Assembly (NCBI GenBank): GCA_024707255.1
Contig: JANQAC010000002.1
Coordinates: forward strand, 1,234,001 to 1,298,000
Direction of reading: 5' to 3'
DNA: 64,000 nt
Source of the DNA: Asticcacaulis sp.
GTDB lineage: Bacteria > Pseudomonadota > Alphaproteobacteria > Caulobacterales > Caulobacteraceae
Shown here one piece after another: positions 38,592 through 46,557 of the stretch. Under the pieces are notes generated by a model, which saw only the letters and a program-made list of their open reading frames with translations, ran no database searches and had not been told where the DNA came from. The position numbers and the translations under genes were made by a program. Position 1 is the stretch's first letter; each line of letters opens with the position of its first letter.

Positions 38592-40057
38592 TGGCTGCGG
38601 TTAAGGAAACCATCGAGACGGTCGCCGGGCTGGAAACCTACGAGCACGGCTTTGTCACCGATATTGAAATGGAGTTCGCCCCCAAGGGTTTGAGCGCCGA
38701 TATTGTGCGCTTTATTTCCGCCAAGAAGAACGAGCCGGAATGGATGCTCGACATGCGTCTGGCCGCCTATGAGCGCTGGCTCACCATGGAGGAGCCGGAC
38801 TGGGCCAAGGTCAATTACCAGAAGATCGACTATCAGGATCTCTACTACTACGCCGCGCCGAAGAAGAAGGACGGGCCGAAATCGCTCGACGAGATCGATC
38901 CGGAACTGCTGAAGACCTACGAGAAGCTGGGCATTCCGCTGAAGGAGCAGGAAGTCCTGGCGGGGGTTGTCGGCGCGCCGAAATATGCGGTTGATGCTGT
39001 TTTCGACTCGGTGTCGGTGGTCACCACCTTCAAGGATGAATTAAAAAAGCATGGCGTGATTTTCTGCGCCATTTCAGAGGCGTTGCGCGAATATCCTGAT
39101 CTCGTGCGTCAATATCTGGGTTCGGTCGTGCCGGTGTCGGATAACTATTTCGCCGCCCTGAATGCCGCCGTCTTTTCCGATGGCTCGTTCGTCTATGTGC
39201 CGCCGGGCGTGCGCTGCCCGATGGAGCTGTCGACCTATTTCCGTATCAATGCTGAAAACACCGGTCAGTTTGAGCGCACCCTGATCATTGCCGATAAGGG
39301 CGCCTACGTCTCCTATCTCGAAGGCTGCACGGCGCCTCAGCGCGACGAAAATCAGCTTCACGCCGCCGTGGTCGAACTGGTGGCGCTGGATGATGCCGAG
39401 ATCAAGTATTCGACCGTGCAGAACTGGTATCCGGGCGATGCCGAAGGCAAGGGCGGCATCTATAACTTTGTCACCAAGCGGGCCGATTGCCGTGGCGCGC
39501 GCTCCAAGGTGTCGTGGACCCAGGTGGAAACCGGCTCGGCCGTGACCTGGAAATATCCGTCCTGCATCCTGCGCGGCGATGAAAGTGTCGGTGAGTTTTA
39601 CTCGATCGCCGTCACCAATGGCGCGCAGCAGGCCGATACCGGCACCAAGATGATCCACCTGGGCAAGAACACCAAGTCGCGCATCATTTCCAAAGGGGTA
39701 TCGGCGGGGAAATCGTCCAACACCTATCGCGGCCTTGTTTCGGCGCATGCAAAAGCGTCTGGCGCGCGCAACTTTACCCAGTGCGACAGCCTGCTGATCG
39801 GCAAGACCTGTGCCGCTCACACCGTGCCCTATGTCGAGAGCGATACGGCCAGGGCGCAGTTCGAGCACGAGGCGACAACGACCCGCCTGAGCGAGGATCA
39901 ACTGTTCTACGCCATGCAGCGCGGCCTGTCGCAGGAAGAGGCGGTGGCCTTGCTGGTCAACGGTTTCGTGCGCGATGTGTTGCAGGAACTGCCGATGGAA
40001 TTCGCCGTTGAGGCACAAAAACTGGTAGCCATCAGCCTCGAAGGCTCGGTGGGTTAG
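38591..40057 (+). CDS. sufB: Fe-S scaffold subunit SufB
   Basis: SufB (488 aa) forms the SufBC2D scaffold on which clusters are built. Recognised by [60 protein letters not shown] and the C-terminal AHTVPYVES block with [18 protein letters not shown]. Starts at the last base of the desulfurase stop (TAATG). Full length. Confidence 0.97.
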   Translation: MAAVKETIETVAGLETYEHGFVTDIEMEFAPKGLSADIVRFISAKKNEPEWMLDMRLAAYERWLTMEEPDWAKVNYQKIDYQDLYYYAAPKKKDGPKSLDEIDPELLKTYEKLGIPLKEQEVLAGVVGAPKYAVDAVFDSVSVVTTFKDELKKHGVIFCAISEALREYPDLVRQYLGSVVPVSDNYFAALNAAVFSDGSFVYVPPGVRCPMELSTYFRINAENTGQFERTLIIADKGAYVSYLEGCTAPQRDENQLHAAVVELVALDDAEIKYSTVQNWYPGDAEGKGGIYNFVTKRADCRGARSKVSWTQVETGSAVTWKYPSCILRGDESVGEFYSIAVTNGAQQADTGTKMIHLGKNTKSRIISKGVSAGKSSNTYRGLVSAHAKASGARNFTQCDSLLIGKTCAAHTVPYVESDTARAQFEHEATTTRLSEDQLFYAMQRGLSQEEAVALLVNGFVRDVLQELPMEFAVEAQKLVAISLEGSVG

Positions 40058-40069
40058 GAATTGACTATT

Positions 40070-40820
40070 ATGCTTTCGATCAAAGACTTATCCGTCGCTG
40101 TTGACACCAAGCAAATACTGAAAGGCCTGTCGCTCGACGTGCCGGCTGGCGAAGTGCATGCCATCATGGGGCCGAATGGCGCTGGCAAGTCGACGCTCGG
40201 CTATGCACTGGCCGGCCGTCCGAACTATGAAATCAAAGGCGGCAATGTCGTGTTCAACGGCGAAGATCTGCTCGACAAGGGTGTGCATGAACGCGCGGCC
40301 GCCGGGCTCTATCTCAGCTTCCAGTATCCGCTGGAAATCCCCGGTGTGCCGGCCCTGACTTTCCTGCGCACGGCGCTCAATGCGCAAAAGAAGCTGCGCG
40401 GTGAGGCCGAGGTCTCCGCGCCGGAATTTCTCAAGCGCGTGCGTGAGGTCGCCAAGACCCTGAAGATCGACATGGAGATGCTGAAGCGTCCGCTCAATGT
40501 CGGCTTTTCCGGCGGCGAAAAAGAAGCGCATGGAAGTGCTGCAAATGGCGTTGCTGGAGCCGAAGTTCCTGATCCTCGACGAAACCGATTCCGGCCTCGA
40601 TATTGATGCGCTGAAGGTCGTCTCGGATGGCGTCAATGCTTTGCGCGCGCTCGATCGCGGTATGCTGGTCATCACCCACTATCAACGGTTGCTCGATCAC
40701 ATAAAGCCAGACCGCGTCCATGTGCTGGTGGCCGGTAAGATCGTCCGTTCGGGCGGTCCGGAACTGGCGCTGGAACTGGAAGCCCACGGCTACGACCAGT
40801 ACCTGGGGGAAGCGGCGTAA
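40070..40820 (+). CDS. sufC: Fe-S assembly ATPase SufC (one frameshift)
   Basis: An ABC-type ATPase subunit of SufBC2D. Walker [18 protein letters not shown]-loop region [13 protein letters not shown] and signature [15 protein letters not shown], then Walker [18 protein letters not shown]. The reading frame breaks at GAAAAAGAAG (A-run 40518-40522); with four A residues it reads GGC GAA AAG AAG CGC ATG and yields a normal 249-aa protein. The ATG at 40070 follows AGGAA by 9 bases. An in-frame TTG at 40061 is a less likely start. The indel in a homopolymer of an essential-type gene suggests sequencing error. Confidence 0.9.
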
Positions 40821-41887
40821 TGTTGCCAGCGCTGGACATCTTTGATCCGTCGTCCTACCCGACGCGCCGCGACGAGGAATGGAAATATTCCGACCTTAGT
40901 CGCGTGCTGCGCGACGCGCCCAAGAAGGCGATGGTCGTCCGCACGCTTTCAGAACTGGAAGCGGAGCCGGATGGCTTTGTCTATTTTCCCGCCGATGAAG
41001 CCGGTTTCGAAGGTCTGCAAGCCGCGGCCGATTTCGCCATGCAGAAGGCGCACGGACGCCTCTATATCGATGGCAATGACTTCGGCGACGAGGACGGCTA
41101 TCTCGGTTATCAAGGCCGTGGTGAAATCAACCTCGCCGCCGGCCAGGAACTGGTGGTCTTCGAGGACTATACCGGCGCTTTCGATTACGCCGTCCACAGC
41201 CACCTGCGTTTTACCCTGGCCGAAGGCGCGAAGCTGACGCGCGTGGTGATCCTGGACGAGCCGGAAACGGCCGTCTCTGTGCGCCAGTCAATGGTTGAGG
41301 CCGCGCCGAATAGTGTCTTCAAGCAATATGTCTTTTCATCGGGCGCGAAGTTCCAGCGCTTCGAGACGCACGTAAGTCATGCCGGTCACGGCGCGGTTGT
41401 CGAAATGAACGGCGCCTACCTGCTGAAGGACAAGCGTCATTTCGATTACACTACGCGTGTGACGCACGGCCAGATCAATGGCGTGACGGCTCAACTGGTC
41501 AAAGGACTGGTCAAGGACACCGCTACCGGCGTTTTTCAGGGCCGCATCCTGGTTGAAAAGGGCGCGGACGGCACCGATGCCCGGATGCGCCATCAGGCCC
41601 TGATCCTGAACGACGGTGCCCACATCCGCGCCAAGCCGGAACTGGAAATCTATGCTGATGACGTGCAGTGCGCCCACGGCAATACGATCGGCGCACTGGA
41701 CGAAGAGGCGCTTTTCTTCTGTGAAAGCCGCGGCATTCCGGAAGAGACGGCGCGCGCCATGCTGACCCATGCCTTTGTCCTGCCGGTGGCCGATGCCATA
41801 GAGGATGAGGTATTGCGCGAAACCGTGTTGAATTTCCTGGAGAATGCGTCGGAGAGTTTTCATTCGGGAGTTGGGCATGCCCTTTGA
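40820..41887 (+). CDS. sufD: Fe-S scaffold subunit SufD
   Basis: A 355-aa partner of SufB and SufC. The N-terminus RRDEEWKYSDLSRVL is the usual SufD opening; the conserved C-terminal region ADDVQCAHGNTIGALDEEALFFCESRGI includes the His/Cys positions typical of SufD. Start overlaps the sufC stop by one base (TAATG). The 3' end overlaps sufS by 11 bases. Confidence 0.95.
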   Translation: MLPALDIFDPSSYPTRRDEEWKYSDLSRVLRDAPKKAMVVRTLSELEAEPDGFVYFPADEAGFEGLQAAADFAMQKAHGRLYIDGNDFGDEDGYLGYQGRGEINLAAGQELVVFEDYTGAFDYAVHSHLRFTLAEGAKLTRVVILDEPETAVSVRQSMVEAAPNSVFKQYVFSSGAKFQRFETHVSHAGHGAVVEMNGAYLLKDKRHFDYTTRVTHGQINGVTAQLVKGLVKDTATGVFQGRILVEKGADGTDARMRHQALILNDGAHIRAKPELEIYADDVQCAHGNTIGALDEEALFFCESRGIPEETARAMLTHAFVLPVADAIEDEVLRETVLNFLENASESFHSGVGHAL

Positions 41888-43091
41888 CGTTGAAAAGGCC
41901 CGCGCCGATTTCCCGATCCTGTCGCGCGAGATCAAGGGCAAGCCTCTGGTCTATCTTGACAGCGGCGCTTCGGCGCAGAAGCCCAATGCGGTGATCGATG
42001 CCATGTCGCACGCCATGCGGCACTCTTACGCCAACGTGCATCGTGGCTTGCATACCCTGGCCAACGAGACAACCGACGCCTACGAAGCTGGCCGTGAGAC
42101 CGTGGCACGCTTCATCGGCGCGCAGACCAACGAAATTATCTTCACCAAGGCGGCGACGGAATCGATCAACCTGGTCGCCAATAGCTGGGGCAAAAGCCTG
42201 CAAGCCGGTGACGTGATCCTGACTACCGAGATGGAGCACCACGCCAATATCGTGCCTTGGTACATGCTGGCAGAGCGCAAGGGCGTGAAGCTGGTCTATG
42301 TGCCAATCCTGGATGACGGCTCACTCGACATGGCCGCCTTCGATCAACTGTTGACACCGCAGGTCAAACTGGTTTGCGTCGCCCACATGTCAAACGTGCT
42401 GGGCACGATCAATCCGATTGCCGATATCATTGCCAGGGCCCATGCGGTGGGTGCGAAAGTCATGGTCGATGGTTGCCAGGGCGTGGTCCATCTGCCGGTG
42501 GATGTGAAAGCGCTCGATGCTGACTTCTACGCCTTTTCGGCGCACAAGCTTTATGGCCCGACGGGGCTCGGCGTGCTCTATGCCAAGGCAGAGCTGCTCG
42601 AGGCCATGCCGCCTTGGCAAGGCGGCGGCGAGATGATCGCGCACGTCACCAAAGAGAAGATCACCTGGAACGAACCGCCGCATCGCTTCGAAGCCGGGAC
42701 ACCTGCCATCCTTGAAGTGATTGGCCTCAAGGCTGCCATCGATTGGCTGTCGCAATTTGACCGCGCCGAGGTAATCGCCCATGAACATGCGCTGTATCAA
42801 CGTGCGCATGACGCCCTGACACAGATCAATAGCTTGCGTGTCCACGGTGAGGCATCGGGCAAGGGATCGATCCTGACCTTTTCGCTCGGCCAAGCCCATG
42901 CCCACGACGTGGCGCAGATCCTCGACCGCTACAATGTCGCCGTGCGGGCCGGCACGCACTGCGCCGAACCTTTGATGACCCGACTGGGCATGACCTCTAC
43001 CGTTCGCGCCTCTATCGCCCTATATAATACGGAAGCCGAGATCGATGTCCTGGCCGAGGCTGTCGCCAAAGCCCAGTCCTTCTTTGCGTAA
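41877..43091 (+). CDS. sufS: Cysteine desulfurase SufS
   Basis: A class II (SufS/CsdA) desulfurase of 404 aa. FPILSREIKGKPLVYLDSGASAQKP at the N-terminus, the PLP lysine in FSAHKLYGPTGLGVLYAK and the active-site Cys in VRAGTHCAEPLMTRLGM, with the short class II Cys loop. The ATG at 41877 follows GGGAG by 6 bases. Such enzymes normally work with a SufE or SufU partner; no sufE is visible in the window. Confidence 0.96.
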   Translation: MPFDVEKARADFPILSREIKGKPLVYLDSGASAQKPNAVIDAMSHAMRHSYANVHRGLHTLANETTDAYEAGRETVARFIGAQTNEIIFTKAATESINLVANSWGKSLQAGDVILTTEMEHHANIVPWYMLAERKGVKLVYVPILDDGSLDMAAFDQLLTPQVKLVCVAHMSNVLGTINPIADIIARAHAVGAKVMVDGCQGVVHLPVDVKALDADFYAFSAHKLYGPTGLGVLYAKAELLEAMPPWQGGGEMIAHVTKEKITWNEPPHRFEAGTPAILEVIGLKAAIDWLSQFDRAEVIAHEHALYQRAHDALTQINSLRVHGEASGKGSILTFSLGQAHAHDVAQILDRYNVAVRAGTHCAEPLMTRLGMTSTVRASIALYNTEAEIDVLAEAVAKAQSFFA

Positions 43092-43103
43092 AGTGTGAGC
43101 CTC

Positions 43104-43496
43104 ATGACCGAAGCTGTTGAATCACAAGAGTCCTTATTTAGCCTGGATGAGATGGGCGCCAACCAGCCGTCGGCCCTCGCGCAGGAAGAACTGACGCGTC
43201 TGACAGATGACCTGATCGCGGCCTTCAAGACGGTCTTCGATCCGGAAATTCCGGTCGATATCTATGAACTCGGCTTGATCTATCGTGTTGATGTGTCGGA
43301 TGATCGTGATGTGGTTGTGGATATGACCCTGACGGCGCCGGGCTGCCCGGTGGCCGGCGAAATGCCGGGATGGGTCAAGGAAGCCGTCATGACCGTCAAG
43401 GGCGTGCGCGACTGCGATGTCAACCTGGTGTTCGATCCGCCCTGGGATTCGTCGAAGATGAGCGACGAGGCCAAGCTGCAATTGAATATGTTCTGA
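43104..43496 (+). CDS. DUF59/MIP18-family Fe-S assembly protein (SufT-like)
   Basis: A product of about 130 aa with the DUF59 core: TVFDPEIPVDIYELGLIYRVDV, MTLTAPGCPVAGEMPGWV (conserved Cys) and NLVFDPPWDSSKMSDEAKLQL. Members act in cluster maturation or transfer (SufT, the MIP18 group). Starts are GTG at 43095 or ATG at 43104, both in frame; the ATG is taken. It is embedded between sufS and sufA in the operon. Confidence 0.88.
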   Translation: MTEAVESQESLFSLDEMGANQPSALAQEELTRLTDDLIAAFKTVFDPEIPVDIYELGLIYRVDVSDDRDVVVDMTLTAPGCPVAGEMPGWVKEAVMTVKGVRDCDVNLVFDPPWDSSKMSDEAKLQLNMF

Positions 43497-43498
43497 TC

Positions 43499-43885
43499 AT
43501 GGATATTCAAGTTACCCCTCGTCAGCGCCGCCCGCGTCCTGCCGTTGTCTCCCTGACTGACGCGGCCGCCGCGCAGGTCAAGGCCATCATGGCGAAAGCC
43601 GACAAGCCCTATGCCGGCCTTCGGGTGGGTGTGAAACAGGGCGGTTGCGCGGGGCAGGAATATGTACTGTCCTATGCCGAGGAGGTCGGGCCGATCGATG
43701 AGGTCGTCACCGACAAGGGCGTGACGATCCTGATCGAGCCCAAGGCCGTGCTCTATCTGGTCGGTACGGTGATCGATTACGAGACGACCAAACTGGCCTC
43801 GAAATTCGTGTTCAAAAATCCGAATGAAACCGATGCCTGCGGTTGCGGCGAGAGTGTGACGATCAAACCCGTTACCGCCGACTAA
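43499..43885 (+). CDS. sufA: A-type Fe-S carrier SufA
   Basis: A 128-aa A-type carrier that accepts clusters from SufBCD and hands them to client proteins. The three cysteines are in place: VGVKQGGCAGQEYVL and the C-terminal ETDACGCGESVTIKPV. The ATG at 43499 overlaps nothing and is 2 bases past the previous stop. The 3' end is duplicated downstream in a 76-bp tandem repeat. Confidence 0.94.
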   Translation: MDIQVTPRQRRPRPAVVSLTDAAAAQVKAIMAKADKPYAGLRVGVKQGGCAGQEYVLSYAEEVGPIDEVVTDKGVTILIEPKAVLYLVGTVIDYETTKLASKFVFKNPNETDACGCGESVTIKPVTAD

Positions 43886-44037
43886 CGCCGCAACCGCAAA
43901 TTTGTACTGGAATGGGGGTTGCGGCGAGAGTGTGACGATCAAACCCGTTAATGCTGACTAACCGCCGCAAACGCTAATTTTAATTGGAATGGAGCTGCGG
44001 CGAGAACGTAACGATCAAACCTGCGGAAGGCGGATGG
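43841..44037 (+). repeat. Tandem repeat of the sufA 3' end (76-bp period, 2.6 copies)
   Basis: Copy 1 (43841-43916) is the end of sufA and its stop with 31 bases of 3' sequence. Copy 2 (43917-43992) and the partial copy 3 (43993-44037) follow with exact 76-base offsets. All three keep a frame encoding C-G-E-(S/N)-V-T-I-K-P, and changes between copies are partly synonymous. Copies 2 and 3 have no start codon of their own. Confidence 0.92.
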
Positions 44038-44442
44038 TCAACCGCAGGCGCGTTTGGCTGTATCTTCTTGCAGCCAGGTCAACGCGTCGTCCAGCGAGTC
44101 GAAGGATTCCCTGATGTCATGCGGGAATAGGCCGTTAACGGTATGTACGCGCCGGGCATCCAGAGGGTTGTTGACGATGATCGCTGCCTTCAGGCTGTAA
44201 TTAATGCCTCGTGTGCGGTCTTCCCACCAGACGGCGAAGCGCTCAAGTTCATTGACAGCGACCAGCCCATCAGAGCGGCGGTAATCCAGAAGACGATCGT
44301 ACAGCCAAGGTTCTGCGAGGCTGGCATAGGTCTCGATCCACTTGTCAATCAGGGCCTGGCTGTCAATATCGCCGCTGATATTGAAAACGATCAGATGCTG
44401 ATCTTCATCAACACGGGCGCTGATACGAAAGCCGCGAGACAT
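44038..44442 (-). CDS. Small cytoplasmic protein, possibly STAS/SpoIIAA-like
   Basis: A 134-aa protein without signal or membrane segment. Its beginning FRISARVDEDQHLIVFNISGDIDSQALIDKW and alternating beta-alpha pattern resemble the SpoIIAA-like STAS proteins of alphaproteobacteria, but the match is by pattern only. It ends in a Cys (KRACG). The ATG at 44442 is chosen because GGAG lies 6 bases before it; an in-frame ATG at 44454 is also possible. It runs into the sufA repeat, with which it is convergent. plsC is upstream on the same strand. Confidence 0.6.
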   Translation of the reverse strand: MSRGFRISARVDEDQHLIVFNISGDIDSQALIDKWIETYASLAEPWLYDRLLDYRRSDGLVAVNELERFAVWWEDRTRGINYSLKAAIIVNNPLDARRVHTVNGLFPHDIRESFDSLDDALTWLQEDTAKRACG

Positions 44443-44501
44443 AAGAAACTCCATGATCCACCGGGACGGCTGATCATAGGCTGCGACCTTTAAAAAGAGA
44501 C

Positions 44502-45254
44502 TTAATCGCTCACCAGTACTGAAGCTGCGAGCGGCTGACCTGTCGCCTCGCTGATCAATGCCTGGGAGCGTGCCTCGATCCGATAGCGCAGGGTGGCAAG
44601 GAATTCGTCCTTGCCCATGCCCGGCGGTATCGGCTCCAGAAATTCCAGGATGGCCGTGCCCGGTGTCTTCTTGTAATGATCTTCCTGCCAGAACAGCCCC
44701 AGATTGGTGGCAACCGGTACTACGGACATATTGAAGTTGTTCATCATGTGCCACACGCCGGAACGATAACGACGATAGGTGCCGGGCGCGTTCAGATGGC
44801 CTTCCGGATAGATGAGGATACTGCGACCGTCCTTTGCGGCATCGGCGGAACGGCTGGCCAAATTCTTGCGCGCTTCGATACCACCGCAGTTATTGACGAC
44901 AATGGCGCCCAGCTTGGAGAGGAGGGTGCTCATAAGCGGAAATTTTTCAAGATGATCACCGGTTACGAAGGCCAGGTCATCGAACTGAGAGTAGATGCAG
45001 AAGCCATCGCCCCAGCTATGATGCTTGCAGGCGAAGATTACTGGCTGCGCCGGAATATGTTCGCGGCCGCGGACCTCCAGCCGGATGCCGGCGAAAATCC
45101 GCATCGCCTGCACCATACGACGCGTGTAGCGCTGGATAATCCATTTGACCGGTTTGCGCCCTGGGAAAAGCGTCAGAACCAGCGCCATCAGGCTGTAGGT
45201 AACTGACAAAAACCAGTAGGCGACGGCAAACAGAAAGCTGCGCATGACAGACAT
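44502..45254 (-). CDS. plsC: 1-acyl-sn-glycerol-3-phosphate acyltransferase
   Basis: PlsC makes phosphatidic acid at the inner membrane. The 250-aa product has an N-terminal membrane segment, the catalytic HHSWGD (HX4D) box and YPEGHLNAPGTYRRYRSG (the EGTR-like motif III). The ATG at 45254 (MSVMRSFLFAVAYWF) is preferred. A longer start at 45290 would translate the inverted repeat at 45262-45304, which is not expected in a protein. Confidence 0.9.
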   Translation of the reverse strand: MSVMRSFLFAVAYWFLSVTYSLMALVLTLFPGRKPVKWIIQRYTRRMVQAMRIFAGIRLEVRGREHIPAQPVIFACKHHSWGDGFCIYSQFDDLAFVTGDHLEKFPLMSTLLSKLGAIVVNNCGGIEARKNLASRSADAAKDGRSILIYPEGHLNAPGTYRRYRSGVWHMMNNFNMSVVPVATNLGLFWQEDHYKKTPGTAILEFLEPIPPGMGKDEFLATLRYRIEARSQALISEATGQPLAASVLVSD

Positions 45255-45261
45255 ACCCCAA

Positions 45262-45304
45262 ATTGACAACGCCACTTGAACAGTGTTCAAGTGGCGTTGT
45301 CAAT
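45262..45304. repeat. Perfect 20-bp inverted repeat between plsC and the GGDEF gene
   Basis: Arms at 45262-45281 and 45285-45304 are exact reverse complements, separated by AGT. The stem ends in ATTGACAACGCC/GGCGTTGTCAAT and lies 7 bases upstream of the plsC start, just after the GGDEF stop. It has no long T-run, so it is atypical for a terminator; it may be a strong RNA hairpin, an operator, or a small mobile repeat. Confidence 0.93.
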
Positions 45305-45321
45305 GGAAATTCAGGGCAGGC

Positions 45322-46380
45322 TTAAGCCGCGTTGGAATCCGATTTAAGTGACTCGGCAATGGTCACCTTGTTGCGGCCGTTATTTTTAGACGTATAGAGC
45401 GCCTTGTCGGCCCGATCGAGCAGGTCGAAGGAATCCTCGGCATATTCGCGCTGAGCGATGCCGGCGGAGATGGTGACGGTGCCCAGGTCTTCGTTGGTGG
45501 AGCGGCGCTTCAACACGCGCGAAGCGATTTCGGTACGCGCTTCGTTAAGCAAGCGCTCGACCGTATCACAGGTTTCACCAGGGAAGAGCAGGCCGAATTC
45601 CTCGCCACCGTAACGAGCGGCCAGGCGTGGCGGACGGCCAATACGGGCCAGGACCGAGGCGACATAACGCAGAACCTGGTCGCCGGTCTGGTGGCCCCAG
45701 GTGTCGTTGAAGCGCTTGAAATGATCGATATCGATGACGGCCAGGGTGAGCGGGCTGGAAATATCGTTGCTTTCGCAGTGACGATCCAGGGCCTCGTCAA
45801 ATGACTTGCGATTTGCCAGGTTTGTCAGAGCATCGGTCATTGCCTCCATGCGCACCTGATCCAGGTGCTTGCGGAGACGATTGACCTCGCGCGAGGATTC
45901 CGTGAGACGGCCTTCCAGCAGGGAATGGTGATCGAGAACAGTCGTGGTGGCTTCCGCCAGGCTGTCGATCAGGCTCTTGAGCGCGACGGCCTCAACCTCG
46001 CTCATCGACTTGCGGGCACCCTCCAGGGTTTCGCCATAGGTCTTCTGCGCCTGCTGGGCTTCGACGATGACTTCGGTGATGGACGCCAGTTCGCGGGTCA
46101 GCTTCAGGCCGGCATCGCGTACTTCATCGTTCAGCTTCAGACGGGCAATGAACTTGCTGGCCAGGCTTTCGGAAATATCTTCGGTAATGGTTTCACCGGC
46201 GGCCACCAGCCGCTGGATTTCCTGTGCCAGAGGGCATTCCGGATCGCCGGCGACATAAAGCCAGATCTCATAGTTGAGCGGGGTCGGCCAAACGCCGTGG
46301 TCCTGCATCAGGCGCAAGGCTTCGCCGGCTAGGGCATAGGCGGCAGGACTTCTTACGCTGATCTCTATGTCGTTGTTCAT
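45322..46380 (-). CDS. Diguanylate cyclase (DgcB-like)
   Basis: A 352-aa cytoplasmic GGDEF protein that makes cyclic di-GMP from GTP. Residues about 1-60 form an unassigned helical region (WPTPLNYEIWLYVAGD), about 85-190 look like a long coiled coil, and the C-terminal GGDEF domain carries the active-site motif RYGGEEFGLLFPGE, so catalysis is expected. The product-inhibition site RxxD, normally five residues before GGEEF, reads RPPR, so feedback inhibition is probably lost. The start at MNNDIEISV (46380) is preferred to a longer one at 46455. Layout and coiled coil resemble Caulobacter DgcB, which drives the motile-to-sessile switch. Confidence 0.85.
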   Translation of the reverse strand: MNNDIEISVRSPAAYALAGEALRLMQDHGVWPTPLNYEIWLYVAGDPECPLAQEIQRLVAAGETITEDISESLASKFIARLKLNDEVRDAGLKLTRELASITEVIVEAQQAQKTYGETLEGARKSMSEVEAVALKSLIDSLAEATTTVLDHHSLLEGRLTESSREVNRLRKHLDQVRMEAMTDALTNLANRKSFDEALDRHCESNDISSPLTLAVIDIDHFKRFNDTWGHQTGDQVLRYVASVLARIGRPPRLAARYGGEEFGLLFPGETCDTVERLLNEARTEIASRVLKRRSTNEDLGTVTISAGIAQREYAEDSFDLLDRADKALYTSKNNGRNKVTIAESLKSDSNAA

Positions 46381-46557
46381 TCGTTCTTCTGGCCCCCTTT
46401 CAGGGACCTTCCCTGGCGGTCTCGTGCGACCTGATTCTTCGGGACGCATCTGCACCTTAAACGAACTTCTCTGACAGGCGGTTAACAGCCGGAATACAAA
46501 TGCTGTAAAAATTAGTCCTTCAGAGGCGTTGCCCGCATTAAAAATGCCGGCATGTGA

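Noticed and set aside
43841..44037. Repeat array as CRISPR
   Set aside because: Units are contiguous copies of sufA coding sequence without unique spacers, and only 2.6 copies.
45254..45290. Longer plsC start at 45290
   Set aside because: The added residues would only translate an arm of the perfect inverted repeat; the ATG at 45254 begins a normal membrane helix.
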